A stretch of 64,000 nt of DNA. Source: Bacteroidaceae bacterium (GTDB lineage Bacteria; Bacteroidota; Bacteroidia; Bacteroidales; Bacteroidaceae). A program made the position numbers and the translations under genes. This document shows positions 36,168 to 44,340 of the stretch, one piece after another. The notes under the pieces were generated by a model. The model did not search any database and was not told the origin of the DNA. It saw nothing but the letters and a program-made list of their open reading frames with translations. How positions within the stretch are numbered: position 1 is the stretch's first letter; each line of letters begins with the position of its first letter. Location: assembly GCA_017936265.1 (NCBI GenBank), contig JAGBFX010000014.1:62001-126000 (forward strand). Reading direction: 5' to 3'.

Positions 36168-37847
36168 TCAATTATACATGAAACGCTTGATACTGAGTTT
36201 CGGAGTCTTCTCAAATGGTTCTTTACGGAGCTCGCAACGGCCAATCTGACTATACGGAGGCAGTTTGGCGTTCAGCGCGAGGACATTCTCATCAATATAC
36301 TTCTGCACCACGTCACCCTCGATGCCCGCCGCTTTCATGGCATCACAGTCCGCAACGACAAGAGCCACAAGGGCATGATTACGCCCCACTATGAGCGACT
36401 CCATTATATATGGTATCTGATTGATAAGATCCTCAATCTCCTCGGGGTATATATTCTGTCCGCTGCCGGTAAGAATCATATTCTTGCAGCGTCCCTTGAT
36501 GAATACTGTCCCATAACGGTCCTGAATGCCCATGTCACCGGTCTTCAGCCAGCCGTCAGAAGTAAATGAGTTCTTTGTCGCCTCCTCATTATTATAATAG
36601 CCTGTCGTTACGACGTCACCGTGTACCTGAATCTCGCCGGGAACCTTGTTCGGCCTGTCTGAATCTATGCGGAGCTCGATGTTTGGAGCTGCGACACCGC
36701 CCCTGTCATCAATTGACGGATGCGAAGAAGCGACATAACTGATTAGCGGACCGCACTCCGTCATTCCATATCCGACAGCATACGGAATACCGACTCTCTT
36801 CATTACACGGTCAACATCCTTGCTGATTGCAGCACCACCGATAAAGAAACCGGCCTTGCCAAGATTACCTCCGAATGTAGAAATGATTGTATTGCGTATC
36901 TTTTTGTGGATAAGCTGACGGACACCAGGTATCGCTGTCAGGATTCTCATAGCCGGCTTGTTGAGCACGGGAATGACCTTTGAACGGAATATTTTCTCAA
37001 CGAGCAACGGCACCGTAAGGAAGATGAAAGGCTTGACGTCGGCCAAAGCTCTGATAAGACGCGCCGGAACAGGTTTCTCTGTAAATATATTTATATGACA
37101 CCCGCTTGAGAAAAGGAAAAGAAAATCGAAAGCAAGGCCGAATATATGAGCAAGCGGAAGTATTGAGAGTGTAGAGCCCGGTTCCTTGACTGCAATAGGT
37201 ACAAGTTTACGTGCAATCTCCACGTTGCCCGAGAGAGAACGTGCCGGCAACATCACACCCTTTGGCGAACTGCTTGTACCTGACGTGTAACTTATGACAG
37301 CAAGGGCATTGATGTCATTACCCGAATAATCCACATGTGATTTATCAATTCCGTCAGGATATTTCTCCTTATATAATATATCAAGCTCATCGGCAAGCAC
37401 CTTTGTGCCATTATCGCATCCTTCGACTGTAGCATAAGTGACAATGTCGAATATTCCGATGAAGTCCTTTACATTGTCGAAGCTGTTCAGCAGGTTGTCA
37501 CGCTTGAAACCGGCAAGTATATTCTTGTCGACAAACAACATGCGGCTACCCGACAGTTTTGTCAGCTGCACAAGATTCTCGGGCAGGAAATCGGGCAACA
37601 AGGGAACAGCAACAGCACCGTAGCTTGTAATTCCTATGAAAGCCGCACACCACTCTGCCGAACTGCGTGCAGCAATTGCCACATGGTCTCCTTTCTTGAT
37701 ATTGCATTTATTGAGAAGGATATGCATTCTTGCCACGTTGGCAGCAACCTCAGCAAAGGTAAATGTATTTGCGCCATAATTTGAGATTGCGGGCTTATCC
37801 CAATTGTTCTTTATCGCCTCCTCTACATAAAAAAGGAAATGTTTCAT
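36168..37847 (-). CDS. AMP-forming acyl-CoA synthetase, paralogue 3
   Basis: 559 residues. Motifs: SYTSGTSSSPKGVML, YGMTECGPLISYVASSH, GWLKTGDMGIQDRYG and KTPKLSIKRFMYN at the C-terminus. It is the promoter-proximal member of the tandem set. The upstream region (37848-38397, shared with the divergent oadA-like gene) carries a 20-bp tandem repeat at 38001-38040. Activity is expected, but its preferred acid and the reason for three copies are unknown. Confidence 0.92.
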   Translation of the reverse strand: MKHFLFYVEEAIKNNWDKPAISNYGANTFTFAEVAANVARMHILLNKCNIKKGDHVAIAARSSAEWCAAFIGITSYGAVAVPLLPDFLPENLVQLTKLSGSRMLFVDKNILAGFKRDNLLNSFDNVKDFIGIFDIVTYATVEGCDNGTKVLADELDILYKEKYPDGIDKSHVDYSGNDINALAVISYTSGTSSSPKGVMLPARSLSGNVEIARKLVPIAVKEPGSTLSILPLAHIFGLAFDFLFLFSSGCHINIFTEKPVPARLIRALADVKPFIFLTVPLLVEKIFRSKVIPVLNKPAMRILTAIPGVRQLIHKKIRNTIISTFGGNLGKAGFFIGGAAISKDVDRVMKRVGIPYAVGYGMTECGPLISYVASSHPSIDDRGGVAAPNIELRIDSDRPNKVPGEIQVHGDVVTTGYYNNEEATKNSFTSDGWLKTGDMGIQDRYGTVFIKGRCKNMILTGSGQNIYPEEIEDLINQIPYIMESLIVGRNHALVALVVADCDAMKAAGIEGDVVQKYIDENVLALNAKLPPYSQIGRCELRKEPFEKTPKLSIKRFMYN

Positions 37848-38000
37848 AAAAATAAAACAGATTTTAGTAAATAAACAGTGTTTGTGTCCGCCGTTTTCGG
37901 CGTTGTTCTTTTAATTTGTAATACAAATTTCGCATTTCATTTCCAAACAACAAGATTTTGGCGCTATACAGCTGCCTGTCTTGGCAAAATCATAAAATAT

Positions 38001-38040
38001 GTGGTAAAATTACAAATATAGTGGCGAAATTACATAAATA
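38001..38040. repeat. Two tandem 20-bp repeats in the divergent control region
   Basis: GTGGTAAAATTACAAATATA is followed directly by GTGGCGAAATTACATAAATA (16 of 20 identical). The period of 20 bp is about two helix turns. The surrounding gap between acyl-CoA synthetase 3 and the oadA-like gene (about 550 bp) holds no convincing gene. Confidence 0.6.
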
Positions 38041-38290
38041 AATTTCGCAAAAACAATCGATTTTAGCATTTTTCACCACAGAATACACACATTGGCGTAA
38101 TTATTGAACAACAAACCCTCCATTTCAAGGTATCGGCCAACTGGGTTGAGAGACAACACAGACACAGTGCAGAATCAGCAGGAAAGTGACAGGAAAACAG
38201 CAGATGCCGCAAGCTGATTTCTGCCGCAAAAGCACAAAGTGACACATTCTGTACTTAATGGGAAAGAAACGGAAAAAAAATCGGCAAAAA

Positions 38291-38321
38291 TTAGTTTATA
38301 TGAATAAAGCGACTAACTTTG
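38291..38321 (+). promoter_or_regulatory. Promoter of the oadA-like gene
   Basis: TTAG (38291-38294, one mismatch), 19 nt, TAACTTTG (38314-38321, exact). The leader is about 70 nt and includes a hairpin at 38359-38375. Confidence 0.7.
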
Positions 38322-38358
38322 CAGATAGAGAAAAACAAACATTAACATAACTGACCTG

Positions 38359-38375
38359 GGGTAGCACAGCTACCC
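38359..38375 (+). promoter_or_regulatory. G-C-rich hairpin in the 5' leader of the oadA-like gene
   Basis: GGGTAGC, loop ACA, GCTACCC: a perfect 7-bp stem 22 nt before the ATG at 38398. There is no T run, so it is more likely to affect translation or mRNA stability than to terminate. Confidence 0.55.
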
Positions 38376-38397
38376 TATGCAAAAAAAACAAAGAATC

Positions 38398-40173
38398 ATG
38401 GAAAAAGAGATTAAATTCAGTTTGGTCTACCGTGACATGTACCAATCATCAGGAAAATTCCAGCCTCTTGCTGAACAATTGGAGAAAATAGCGCCGGCTA
38501 TTATCGAAATGGGATGCTTCGCCCGCGTCGAGACAAACGGAGGTGCATTCGAGCAGGTCAACCTTATGGCTGGAGAGAACCCGAACAAGGCTGTAAGACG
38601 TTTCACAAAGCCATTCAATGAGGCAGGAATCCAGACTCACATGCTTGACAGAGCGCTCAACGCACTGAGAATGTTCCCAGTCCCTGCCGACGTAAGACGC
38701 CTCATGTACAAGGTAAAGAAAGCCCAGGGCGTTGACATAACCCGTATCTTCTGCGGACTGAACGACACACGCAACATCATACCTTCTATCAAATATGCCC
38801 TCGAGGCAGGCATGATACCTCAGGCAACGCTATGTATAACAAGTTCGCCGATACATACAGTGGAATATTACAGCGGCATAGCCGATGAGCTCATCGCTGC
38901 CGGAGCAACCGAGATTTGTCTGAAGGACATGGCCGGTATCGGCCGCCCCGCATTCCTGGGCAGACTTACCAAAAGCATAAAGGAGAAACACCCCGAAATC
39001 ATCATACAATATCATGGACATTCAGGCCCGGGCCTCTCAATGGCCTCTATCCTCGAGGTGTGCAAGAACGGTTGCGACATCATTGACACAGCCATCGAGC
39101 CCTTGTCTTGGGGCAAGGTTCACCCAGACATTATCAGCGTTCAAGCAATGCTTAAAGATGCGGGCTTTAAAGTGCCTGAAATCAACATGAACGCATACAT
39201 GAAGGCACGTAGTCTCACTCAGGAGTTCATCGATGAGTGGCTGGGAATCTTTATGGACAAGAACAACAAGCTGATGAGTTCACTGCTGCTTACAAGCGGT
39301 CTCCCGGGAGGTATGATGGGTTCGATGATGTCCGACCTTGCAGGAGTACACAAAGGTATCAACGGTATACTGCAGAGCAAGGGCAAGCCGACATATACCC
39401 TCGATGAGTTAATGGTAGAACTTTTCAACGAAGTAGCATATGTATGGCCACGCGTCGGCTATCCCCCACTCGTTACCCCATTCAGCCAATATGTAAAGAA
39501 CATTGCACTCATGAACCTTCTATCCCGTGCACAGGATGAGCCTCGCTTCAGCCGTATGGATGAAAGCATGTGGGGAATGATTCTCGGCAAGAGCGGACGC
39601 CTGCCGGGTGACGTTGCGCCCGAAATCAAGGAACTTGCAAAGGAGAAGGGCTATGAGTTCACTACTGCCGACCCGCAGAGTTTCTACCCCGACGCGCTCG
39701 ACAACTACCGCAAGGAGATGCAGGAGCTCGGTTGGGATGCAGGCGAGGATGATGAGGAGCTCTGGGAGTTCGCTATGCATGAGCGTCAGTACCGCGACTA
39801 CAAGAGCGGTGTTGCCAAGGAGCGTTTCCTTGCCGACATAGAGAAGGCAAAGGAGAGCGAAATGGCAGCCAAGGGCATAAGCGTAGAAGATATCAAGGCT
39901 ATCAAGCACGCAAAGTCCGACCCTATTGTGGCGCCTGTCAAAGGACAGCTCATATGGGAGGTGGCACTTGAAGGAGCATCCGTGCCGCCAGCAATCGGCA
40001 GCCATGTGAATGCCGATGAGATGTTCTGCTCAATCATAACTCCATGGGGCGAGTTGCAGCCGGTTGCCACAGGCCTTGGCGGACGCGTTATTGAAATATG
40101 CGCACAGCAGGGTGCTCATGTGAGCCGTGGCGAAATCATCGCCTATGTCCAGCGCGATGAGCTGTTCAACTGA
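38398..40173 (+). CDS. Oxaloacetate decarboxylase alpha-like carboxyltransferase lacking the biotinyl lysine
   Basis: 591 residues from ATG 38398 (an ATG at 38377 sits right behind the leader hairpin and is less likely). The N-terminal half is an HMG-CoA-lyase-like TIM barrel (SLVYRDMYQSSG start, CLKDMAGIG, and the metal-binding YHGHSGPG), followed by the conserved carboxylase domain. The last 85 residues resemble a biotinyl domain (PVKGQLIWEVALEG, GGRVIEICAQQGAHVSRGEIIAYV), but where AMKM with the biotinylated Lys should stand the sequence reads TPWG. It must either transfer CO2 from a separate biotin carrier or do something different. A 28-bp palindromic terminator follows. Confidence 0.85.
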   Translation: MEKEIKFSLVYRDMYQSSGKFQPLAEQLEKIAPAIIEMGCFARVETNGGAFEQVNLMAGENPNKAVRRFTKPFNEAGIQTHMLDRALNALRMFPVPADVRRLMYKVKKAQGVDITRIFCGLNDTRNIIPSIKYALEAGMIPQATLCITSSPIHTVEYYSGIADELIAAGATEICLKDMAGIGRPAFLGRLTKSIKEKHPEIIIQYHGHSGPGLSMASILEVCKNGCDIIDTAIEPLSWGKVHPDIISVQAMLKDAGFKVPEINMNAYMKARSLTQEFIDEWLGIFMDKNNKLMSSLLLTSGLPGGMMGSMMSDLAGVHKGINGILQSKGKPTYTLDELMVELFNEVAYVWPRVGYPPLVTPFSQYVKNIALMNLLSRAQDEPRFSRMDESMWGMILGKSGRLPGDVAPEIKELAKEKGYEFTTADPQSFYPDALDNYRKEMQELGWDAGEDDEELWEFAMHERQYRDYKSGVAKERFLADIEKAKESEMAAKGISVEDIKAIKHAKSDPIVAPVKGQLIWEVALEGASVPPAIGSHVNADEMFCSIITPWGELQPVATGLGGRVIEICAQQGAHVSRGEIIAYVQRDELFN

Positions 40174-40233
40174 TTATAACTCAAAAATGGGGTTATACAT
40201 GTAACTGCCCCTCATATTGCAGTCTAAAAACCG

Positions 40234-40261
40234 ACAACGTACAGCAGCTGCTGTACGTTGT
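40234..40261 (+). terminator. Terminator of the oadA-like gene, perfect 28-bp palindrome
   Basis: ACAACGTACAGCAG and its complement form an uninterrupted palindrome, followed by TTGTATAAT. It is 60 nt after the stop codon. Confidence 0.75.
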
Positions 40262-40337
40262 TTGTATAATGATGATTGGTTTTTCCCATGATTTGTATCC
40301 AGGACAGCTTATTCATATAAAAAAACAAAAACAATCT

Positions 40338-40368
40338 TTTGCCACCACACATTTTTTTATTAATTTTG
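40338..40368 (+). promoter_or_regulatory. Promoter placed directly against the HU-SPOR start codon
   Basis: TTTG (40338-40341), 19 nt, TAATTTTG (40361-40368): both boxes exact. The GTG start is at 40373, so the predicted +1 falls on or next to the start codon. Confidence 0.8.
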
Positions 40369-40372
40369 TTAC

Positions 40373-41377
40373 GTGGAAAATCTGGTTAAATATACAACAA
40401 GACTTGTCGCGCAGTATAATTGCGTGATAATTCCCGGATTGGGTGCTTTTCTGGCACACAATGTTCCGGCGTCTTATAACATTGAGGGAGCAACATTCAT
40501 GCCCCCGCATCGTGCATTGGGTTTCAATCCACAGGTAACCATTGATGACGCACTGCTTGTGTCGGAATATATCTATGCACAGCACCTTTCGTACGATGAG
40601 GCAAGCAAGATGCTGCACGATGATATAAATGCACTGCGCAGGGAATTGTCGACCAAAGGAACCGTATGTTTCGGCGAGCTCGGAACATTCACAATAAATA
40701 TTGCCGGGGAAATATCATTCGACCAGGCTCCGAACGGCATTGATGACCCATATAATTTCGGTTTTGAACCGCTCGTAATACAGCAGTTGAGTGATGTCGA
40801 GAAAAAAGAGATTGTCATCAAGCGCAGCACATTCAAGAGGTATGTCGCTTTGGCAGCAGCGGTAATACTGATGTTCTTCTTCGTATCCCCTGTGGGTGAC
40901 AGCGCCTACGAGCCATCAATGACAGCCGGCTTTGTCACAGGCAACAATAAGCAGATTAAGGAGAGTATCCAGACAATGGAAGCACCAGGCCTTGAAGGCA
41001 GATGCGAGATTGCGCCCGTTGCCGATACCGTTACCGAGACAATCATAACAGCCGAATATGCACCTGTTGAACCGACAGAGGCTGCAATTGAAGAGGTTGT
41101 TGAAACAGCAACGTCTGAGTCTGCGGCCGAAAAGGTCGTTGAGGAGAGTATTGTTTCAAAGAGATTCTCAATCATTGTCGCAAGCACCCCCAACGAGCAG
41201 AAAGCACAACTCGCCATAGAGGAATTGTCGGCAAAGCATGAGGCCGACTACACAGTTGTTCAGGGCGACGGAAGACACCGTATTGCCTACGGCACATACA
41301 GCAGCAACAAAGAGGCTGTTGATGCCCTCTCGCACGTAAAGGGCACATTCCCTGACGCGTGGATTCTCTCACACTAA
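40373..41377 (+). CDS. HU (CCDC81-type) and SPOR domain membrane protein
   Basis: 334 residues with GTG start. Residues 1-120 form the prokaryotic HU/CCDC81 domain (LVKYTTRLVAQYNCVIIPGLGAF start, ELGTF). One membrane helix follows near 155-173, then a Glu/Thr/Val-rich linker, and a C-terminal SPOR domain from about 262 (RFSIIVASTPNEQKAQLAIEEL). SPOR domains bind peptidoglycan stripped of stem peptides at the septum, while the HU-like domain would be cytoplasmic. The GTG start is supported because the domain begins right there, and no later Met keeps it whole. The FHA protein follows after 18 nt. Confidence 0.88.
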   Translation: MENLVKYTTRLVAQYNCVIIPGLGAFLAHNVPASYNIEGATFMPPHRALGFNPQVTIDDALLVSEYIYAQHLSYDEASKMLHDDINALRRELSTKGTVCFGELGTFTINIAGEISFDQAPNGIDDPYNFGFEPLVIQQLSDVEKKEIVIKRSTFKRYVALAAAVILMFFFVSPVGDSAYEPSMTAGFVTGNNKQIKESIQTMEAPGLEGRCEIAPVADTVTETIITAEYAPVEPTEAAIEEVVETATSESAAEKVVEESIVSKRFSIIVASTPNEQKAQLAIEELSAKHEADYTVVQGDGRHRIAYGTYSSNKEAVDALSHVKGTFPDAWILSH

Positions 41378-41395
41378 GAAACATTATCCCTACAC

Positions 41396-41893
41396 ATGAG
41401 CAAGATCATATGCCCTAAATGCGACCATGCCATAGATTTTGATGCCACAGGCTACAAGGAAGGTCAGGCATTGGTGTTCGAGTGCGAGCACTGCCGCAAG
41501 AGCTTTACCATACGCATAGGAGAGAACAGCGATGACATACAGACCGAAGATTTCGGCCACGTTGTTGTCATTGAGAACACATTCTGTTTCAAGCAGATTA
41601 TCCCATTATGCGAGGGAGACAACATGCTTGGGCGATATAACAAAGGTACTGTAATCTCACACCCCATCGAGACAAGCGACCCGAGCATGGACCGCCGTCA
41701 CTGTATCATCAATGTAAAGAAAGGATATAACGGCGAACTCACATACACTATACGCGACAACCAGAGCGTGACAGGAACATTCGTGATGAACCGTATACTG
41801 GGAAATCGTGAGCGTCTGCTCATTGAGGACGGCGCAATTATAACTCTTGGAGCAACGACCCTAATCCTGCACACACCCTACGGCGAAGAGTAA
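41396..41893 (+). CDS. Zinc-ribbon and FHA domain protein
   Basis: 165 residues. An N-terminal ribbon has CPKC (6-9) and CEHC (30-33). An FHA domain follows from about 65, with LGRY, DPSMDRRHC (the S-x-x-H-like phosphothreonine pocket) and NRILGNRERLLIEDGAIITLGATTLIL. FHA domains read phosphothreonine, so the protein may take part in kinase signalling. It is co-transcribed with the HU-SPOR gene, suggesting a septum or envelope link. Confidence 0.85.
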   Translation: MSKIICPKCDHAIDFDATGYKEGQALVFECEHCRKSFTIRIGENSDDIQTEDFGHVVVIENTFCFKQIIPLCEGDNMLGRYNKGTVISHPIETSDPSMDRRHCIINVKKGYNGELTYTIRDNQSVTGTFVMNRILGNRERLLIEDGAIITLGATTLILHTPYGEE

Positions 41894-41980
41894 TTGCCGT
41901 TTGCAGATACCTGATAAACAATAAACAAGAGGCTGACTTTGGGGTCACCCACTTCTGTTTTACGGTGAACGCAGAATCAG

Positions 41981-43555
41981 TCACTCGATTTCAAACGATT
42001 GCTTTCCCTCGACAATCTCATACACCTTGCCATTGAGCGACAATGTATACGCCGCATTGGATGAGACATCTACCCTGTTGCCTTCGCGTATGAGCGAGGT
42101 AATGATATTGCCGAACCGTAGTCCCTCGACCCCATGACGTCCACTGCCCGTACTGCGCCAGACAACACTGTTCGCCGATGCATCCGCATTTATGCCGATG
42201 ATATTCTCTATGAAAATGGAAATGGGAATAAGGCCGCTCCACCCTACAAAATCCGGTTTTACCATATACACTCCCGTCGCATCCGTTGCCGGCATATACA
42301 TATCGGGTGAATATAGTTCCCAGATAGTTCCTGTAGATTCATATACCTTATACATTGCGGCCATGTTCCTGCGGGCGATAATTGAAGCAAGTTCCTCATA
42401 CCCGCTCTTCTGCAATCCCTTTACCGTCATATATGTGGTCGGTGCCCATACGCCTCCGCGCCAATAGCACCCGCACTTGTCGTAATAGGGCTGGTTGGCG
42501 GCCAATGAAGGCAATGGCAGACGCCGCCAAAAAAGATTCTCGTCCTTGATTGCATCGACAAGACGTGCAGTCTGCTCAGGAGATGATATACCTGCAAGCA
42601 TCGGCCAGAAGGTTGCAGAAGTTATCCACGCGGTACGCACCGACTCTGTATCTACATCGTAGTATAAGCCTGTAGTCTCATCCCACATATAGCGGTTTAT
42701 GCGCTTCGACAAATCATCTGCTTTCTTCCTGTACGTATCGGCTTTTTTCTTCTCGCCGAGAATAATGAATATCTCTGCCAGATTATCGTAGCACATCTTT
42801 ATCTGCGATGACATATCAATCCAACCCATGGCATCCGTCGCCGAGTGGATATCGCCGTCCGGTGCAGGACGCCCGATGTCACGCGGGGTATTGTCCATGC
42901 CGCTTGCCTGACCGTTGGACCAGTATAACTGGTGTTCCGTACCCTCGGCCCTGCGGTTCTTCTCGACCCATGCTATATACTTTTCAATAGGCTCCACTAT
43001 CCGCGAAAGACGTACCGTGTCTTTAGTAAACCTGAAATACTCCATCTCGGCCCAGCTGAAGAGCGGCGGATTGATAGTCCTTGCATAGTTGGCCCCGAGC
43101 CCCCAATGGTGGTCTACCCCATCGGCCTCGTTCAATATGCGGCATATCATACCGTCATCGTGCTGACGCGCATAGAAATTGTCATGCGACTCAATGAAAG
43201 GGAAAATGTGGGCGGCATAACGTCCGAACATTACCATGAAATGCGTATCCCACTGAAAAATCTGTGGCGAAAGTCCCTCATCAATCCAGTTGGCAACGAG
43301 AGGCGAGCCTTTTGGCGGCTGCTTCAGGTTGGAGAAGGCTATTTCCCATGCCCTCCAATAAAGTTCAACCCACTCGGGATTCTCATCCCACACAGGAGAA
43401 GGAAGCATTCCCTTGCTCTCTTCATAAAGTGGTAATGGCTCAGGAGAGTACTCTTTCTTGTAGAAATATGCCCCACGTACACCATCCTGGGCAGCCAGCA
43501 TGCAGGACGAGAGCAATACAAAGGCAAGTGCGAAAAAAAATCTTCTCATAGTCAT
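41981..43555 (-). CDS. Secreted (alpha/alpha)6-barrel glycoside hydrolase, MGH1/GH63-like
   Basis: 524 residues. The signal peptide has both a Cys (LLSSC) and a possible AAQ cleavage, so lipidation is uncertain. The body matches trehalase/MGH1-type glycosidases: FQWDTHFMVMF near 115, RPAPDGDIHSATDAMGW, YYDVD, and CGCYWRGGVWAPTTYMTVKGL, regions where the catalytic acids of clan GH-G enzymes lie. The substrate is probably an alpha-linked glucoside or mannoside. The ATG forms an ATGA overlap with the preceding gene, making it the last gene of the pepP operon. Confidence 0.82.
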   Translation of the reverse strand: MTMRRFFFALAFVLLSSCMLAAQDGVRGAYFYKKEYSPEPLPLYEESKGMLPSPVWDENPEWVELYWRAWEIAFSNLKQPPKGSPLVANWIDEGLSPQIFQWDTHFMVMFGRYAAHIFPFIESHDNFYARQHDDGMICRILNEADGVDHHWGLGANYARTINPPLFSWAEMEYFRFTKDTVRLSRIVEPIEKYIAWVEKNRRAEGTEHQLYWSNGQASGMDNTPRDIGRPAPDGDIHSATDAMGWIDMSSQIKMCYDNLAEIFIILGEKKKADTYRKKADDLSKRINRYMWDETTGLYYDVDTESVRTAWITSATFWPMLAGISSPEQTARLVDAIKDENLFWRRLPLPSLAANQPYYDKCGCYWRGGVWAPTTYMTVKGLQKSGYEELASIIARRNMAAMYKVYESTGTIWELYSPDMYMPATDATGVYMVKPDFVGWSGLIPISIFIENIIGINADASANSVVWRSTGSGRHGVEGLRFGNIITSLIREGNRVDVSSNAAYTLSLNGKVYEIVEGKQSFEIE

Positions 43556-44340
43556 GGTATTTCTGCTGTATCGGGAACAGGCAACAGGGTATTAGTGTAA
43601 ATCATCTTGACCCTCTCGAGTTGCCAGGTGTGCAGTTCATTATAGTTGTCGACAGTAAATAGTGCGATATTGAAGCGGCGCATCCTGTCAAGCAACTTGA
43701 ACATTGGGTACGAGAAACCGCTTGTGTGAAGAGCAATCCATTCAATCCTCTTCCCGGGAAAGAGTTTGTCGAACATGAGGTTCCTTGTTATTGCAGAACC
43801 AAAATCCTCGGCCATACATGAATAAAGTACACGGAAATACCCTTCATCGACCAACTGCTGATAGTGCTCATACGTAAATGCCTCTACTACCATACGTTGC
43901 CTGAGGTCAGGGAAATACTCGGCAAGGATTACAGGCTCCGATGTCTTGTCGGTAACAAGGTACAGCGATGTGTCACTCATGAAGAAGTCATTAACCATTG
44001 CAGCAGTCATAGGCGTATATCGGCCATGAATGCGTTGCTCAACGAACTGCTCGAGCATCATAGCGCTGTCCTCTCTGTGGGCATTGCCCGTCATACGGTT
44101 GAAGTCCTCCCAAGAATGTGCCGCAACAAGCACACTGTCGGCACTCATTATAAGGTCGACTTCAATGAACTTGTAGCCATTATCTACTGCATGCTGCAAC
44201 GCCTCGAGTGAATTGGTATAGACATAACCGTCAAGTACACCACCGGCATGGGCAATGAACTCTCTCCTTACGCTCCGCTCCTGCGTGACGCACGAAAGGA
44301 GGAAAGGCAGTATAAGAAAAGGCAACAGGCGTCTTATCAT
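43552..44340 (-). CDS. Glycerophosphodiester phosphodiesterase-like lipoprotein
   Basis: 262 residues with a lipoprotein signal ending at C17 (FLLSC). The TIM-barrel GDPD marks are IAHAGG, NSLEALQHAVDNGYKFIEVDL and VAAHSWEDFNRMTG; the second active-site His lies in AHSW. The first motif reads HAGG instead of the usual HRG, so the catalytic Arg is absent and activity is uncertain. Relatives hydrolyse glycerophosphodiesters or related phosphate esters. It overlaps both neighbours by 4 nt (ATGA). Confidence 0.8.
   Translation of the reverse strand: MIRRLLPFLILPFLLSCVTQERSVRREFIAHAGGVLDGYVYTNSLEALQHAVDNGYKFIEVDLIMSADSVLVAAHSWEDFNRMTGNAHREDSAMMLEQFVEQRIHGRYTPMTAAMVNDFFMSDTSLYLVTDKTSEPVILAEYFPDLRQRMVVEAFTYEHYQQLVDEGYFRVLYSCMAEDFGSAITRNLMFDKLFPGKRIEWIALHTSGFSYPMFKLLDRMRRFNIALFTVDNYNELHTWQLERVKMIYTNTLLPVPDTAEIP

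Noticed and set aside
38063..38245. 60-codon minus-strand frame in the 550-bp gap before the oadA-like gene
   Set aside because: Cys/Leu-rich translation without a domain and no ribosome site; the region looks regulatory.
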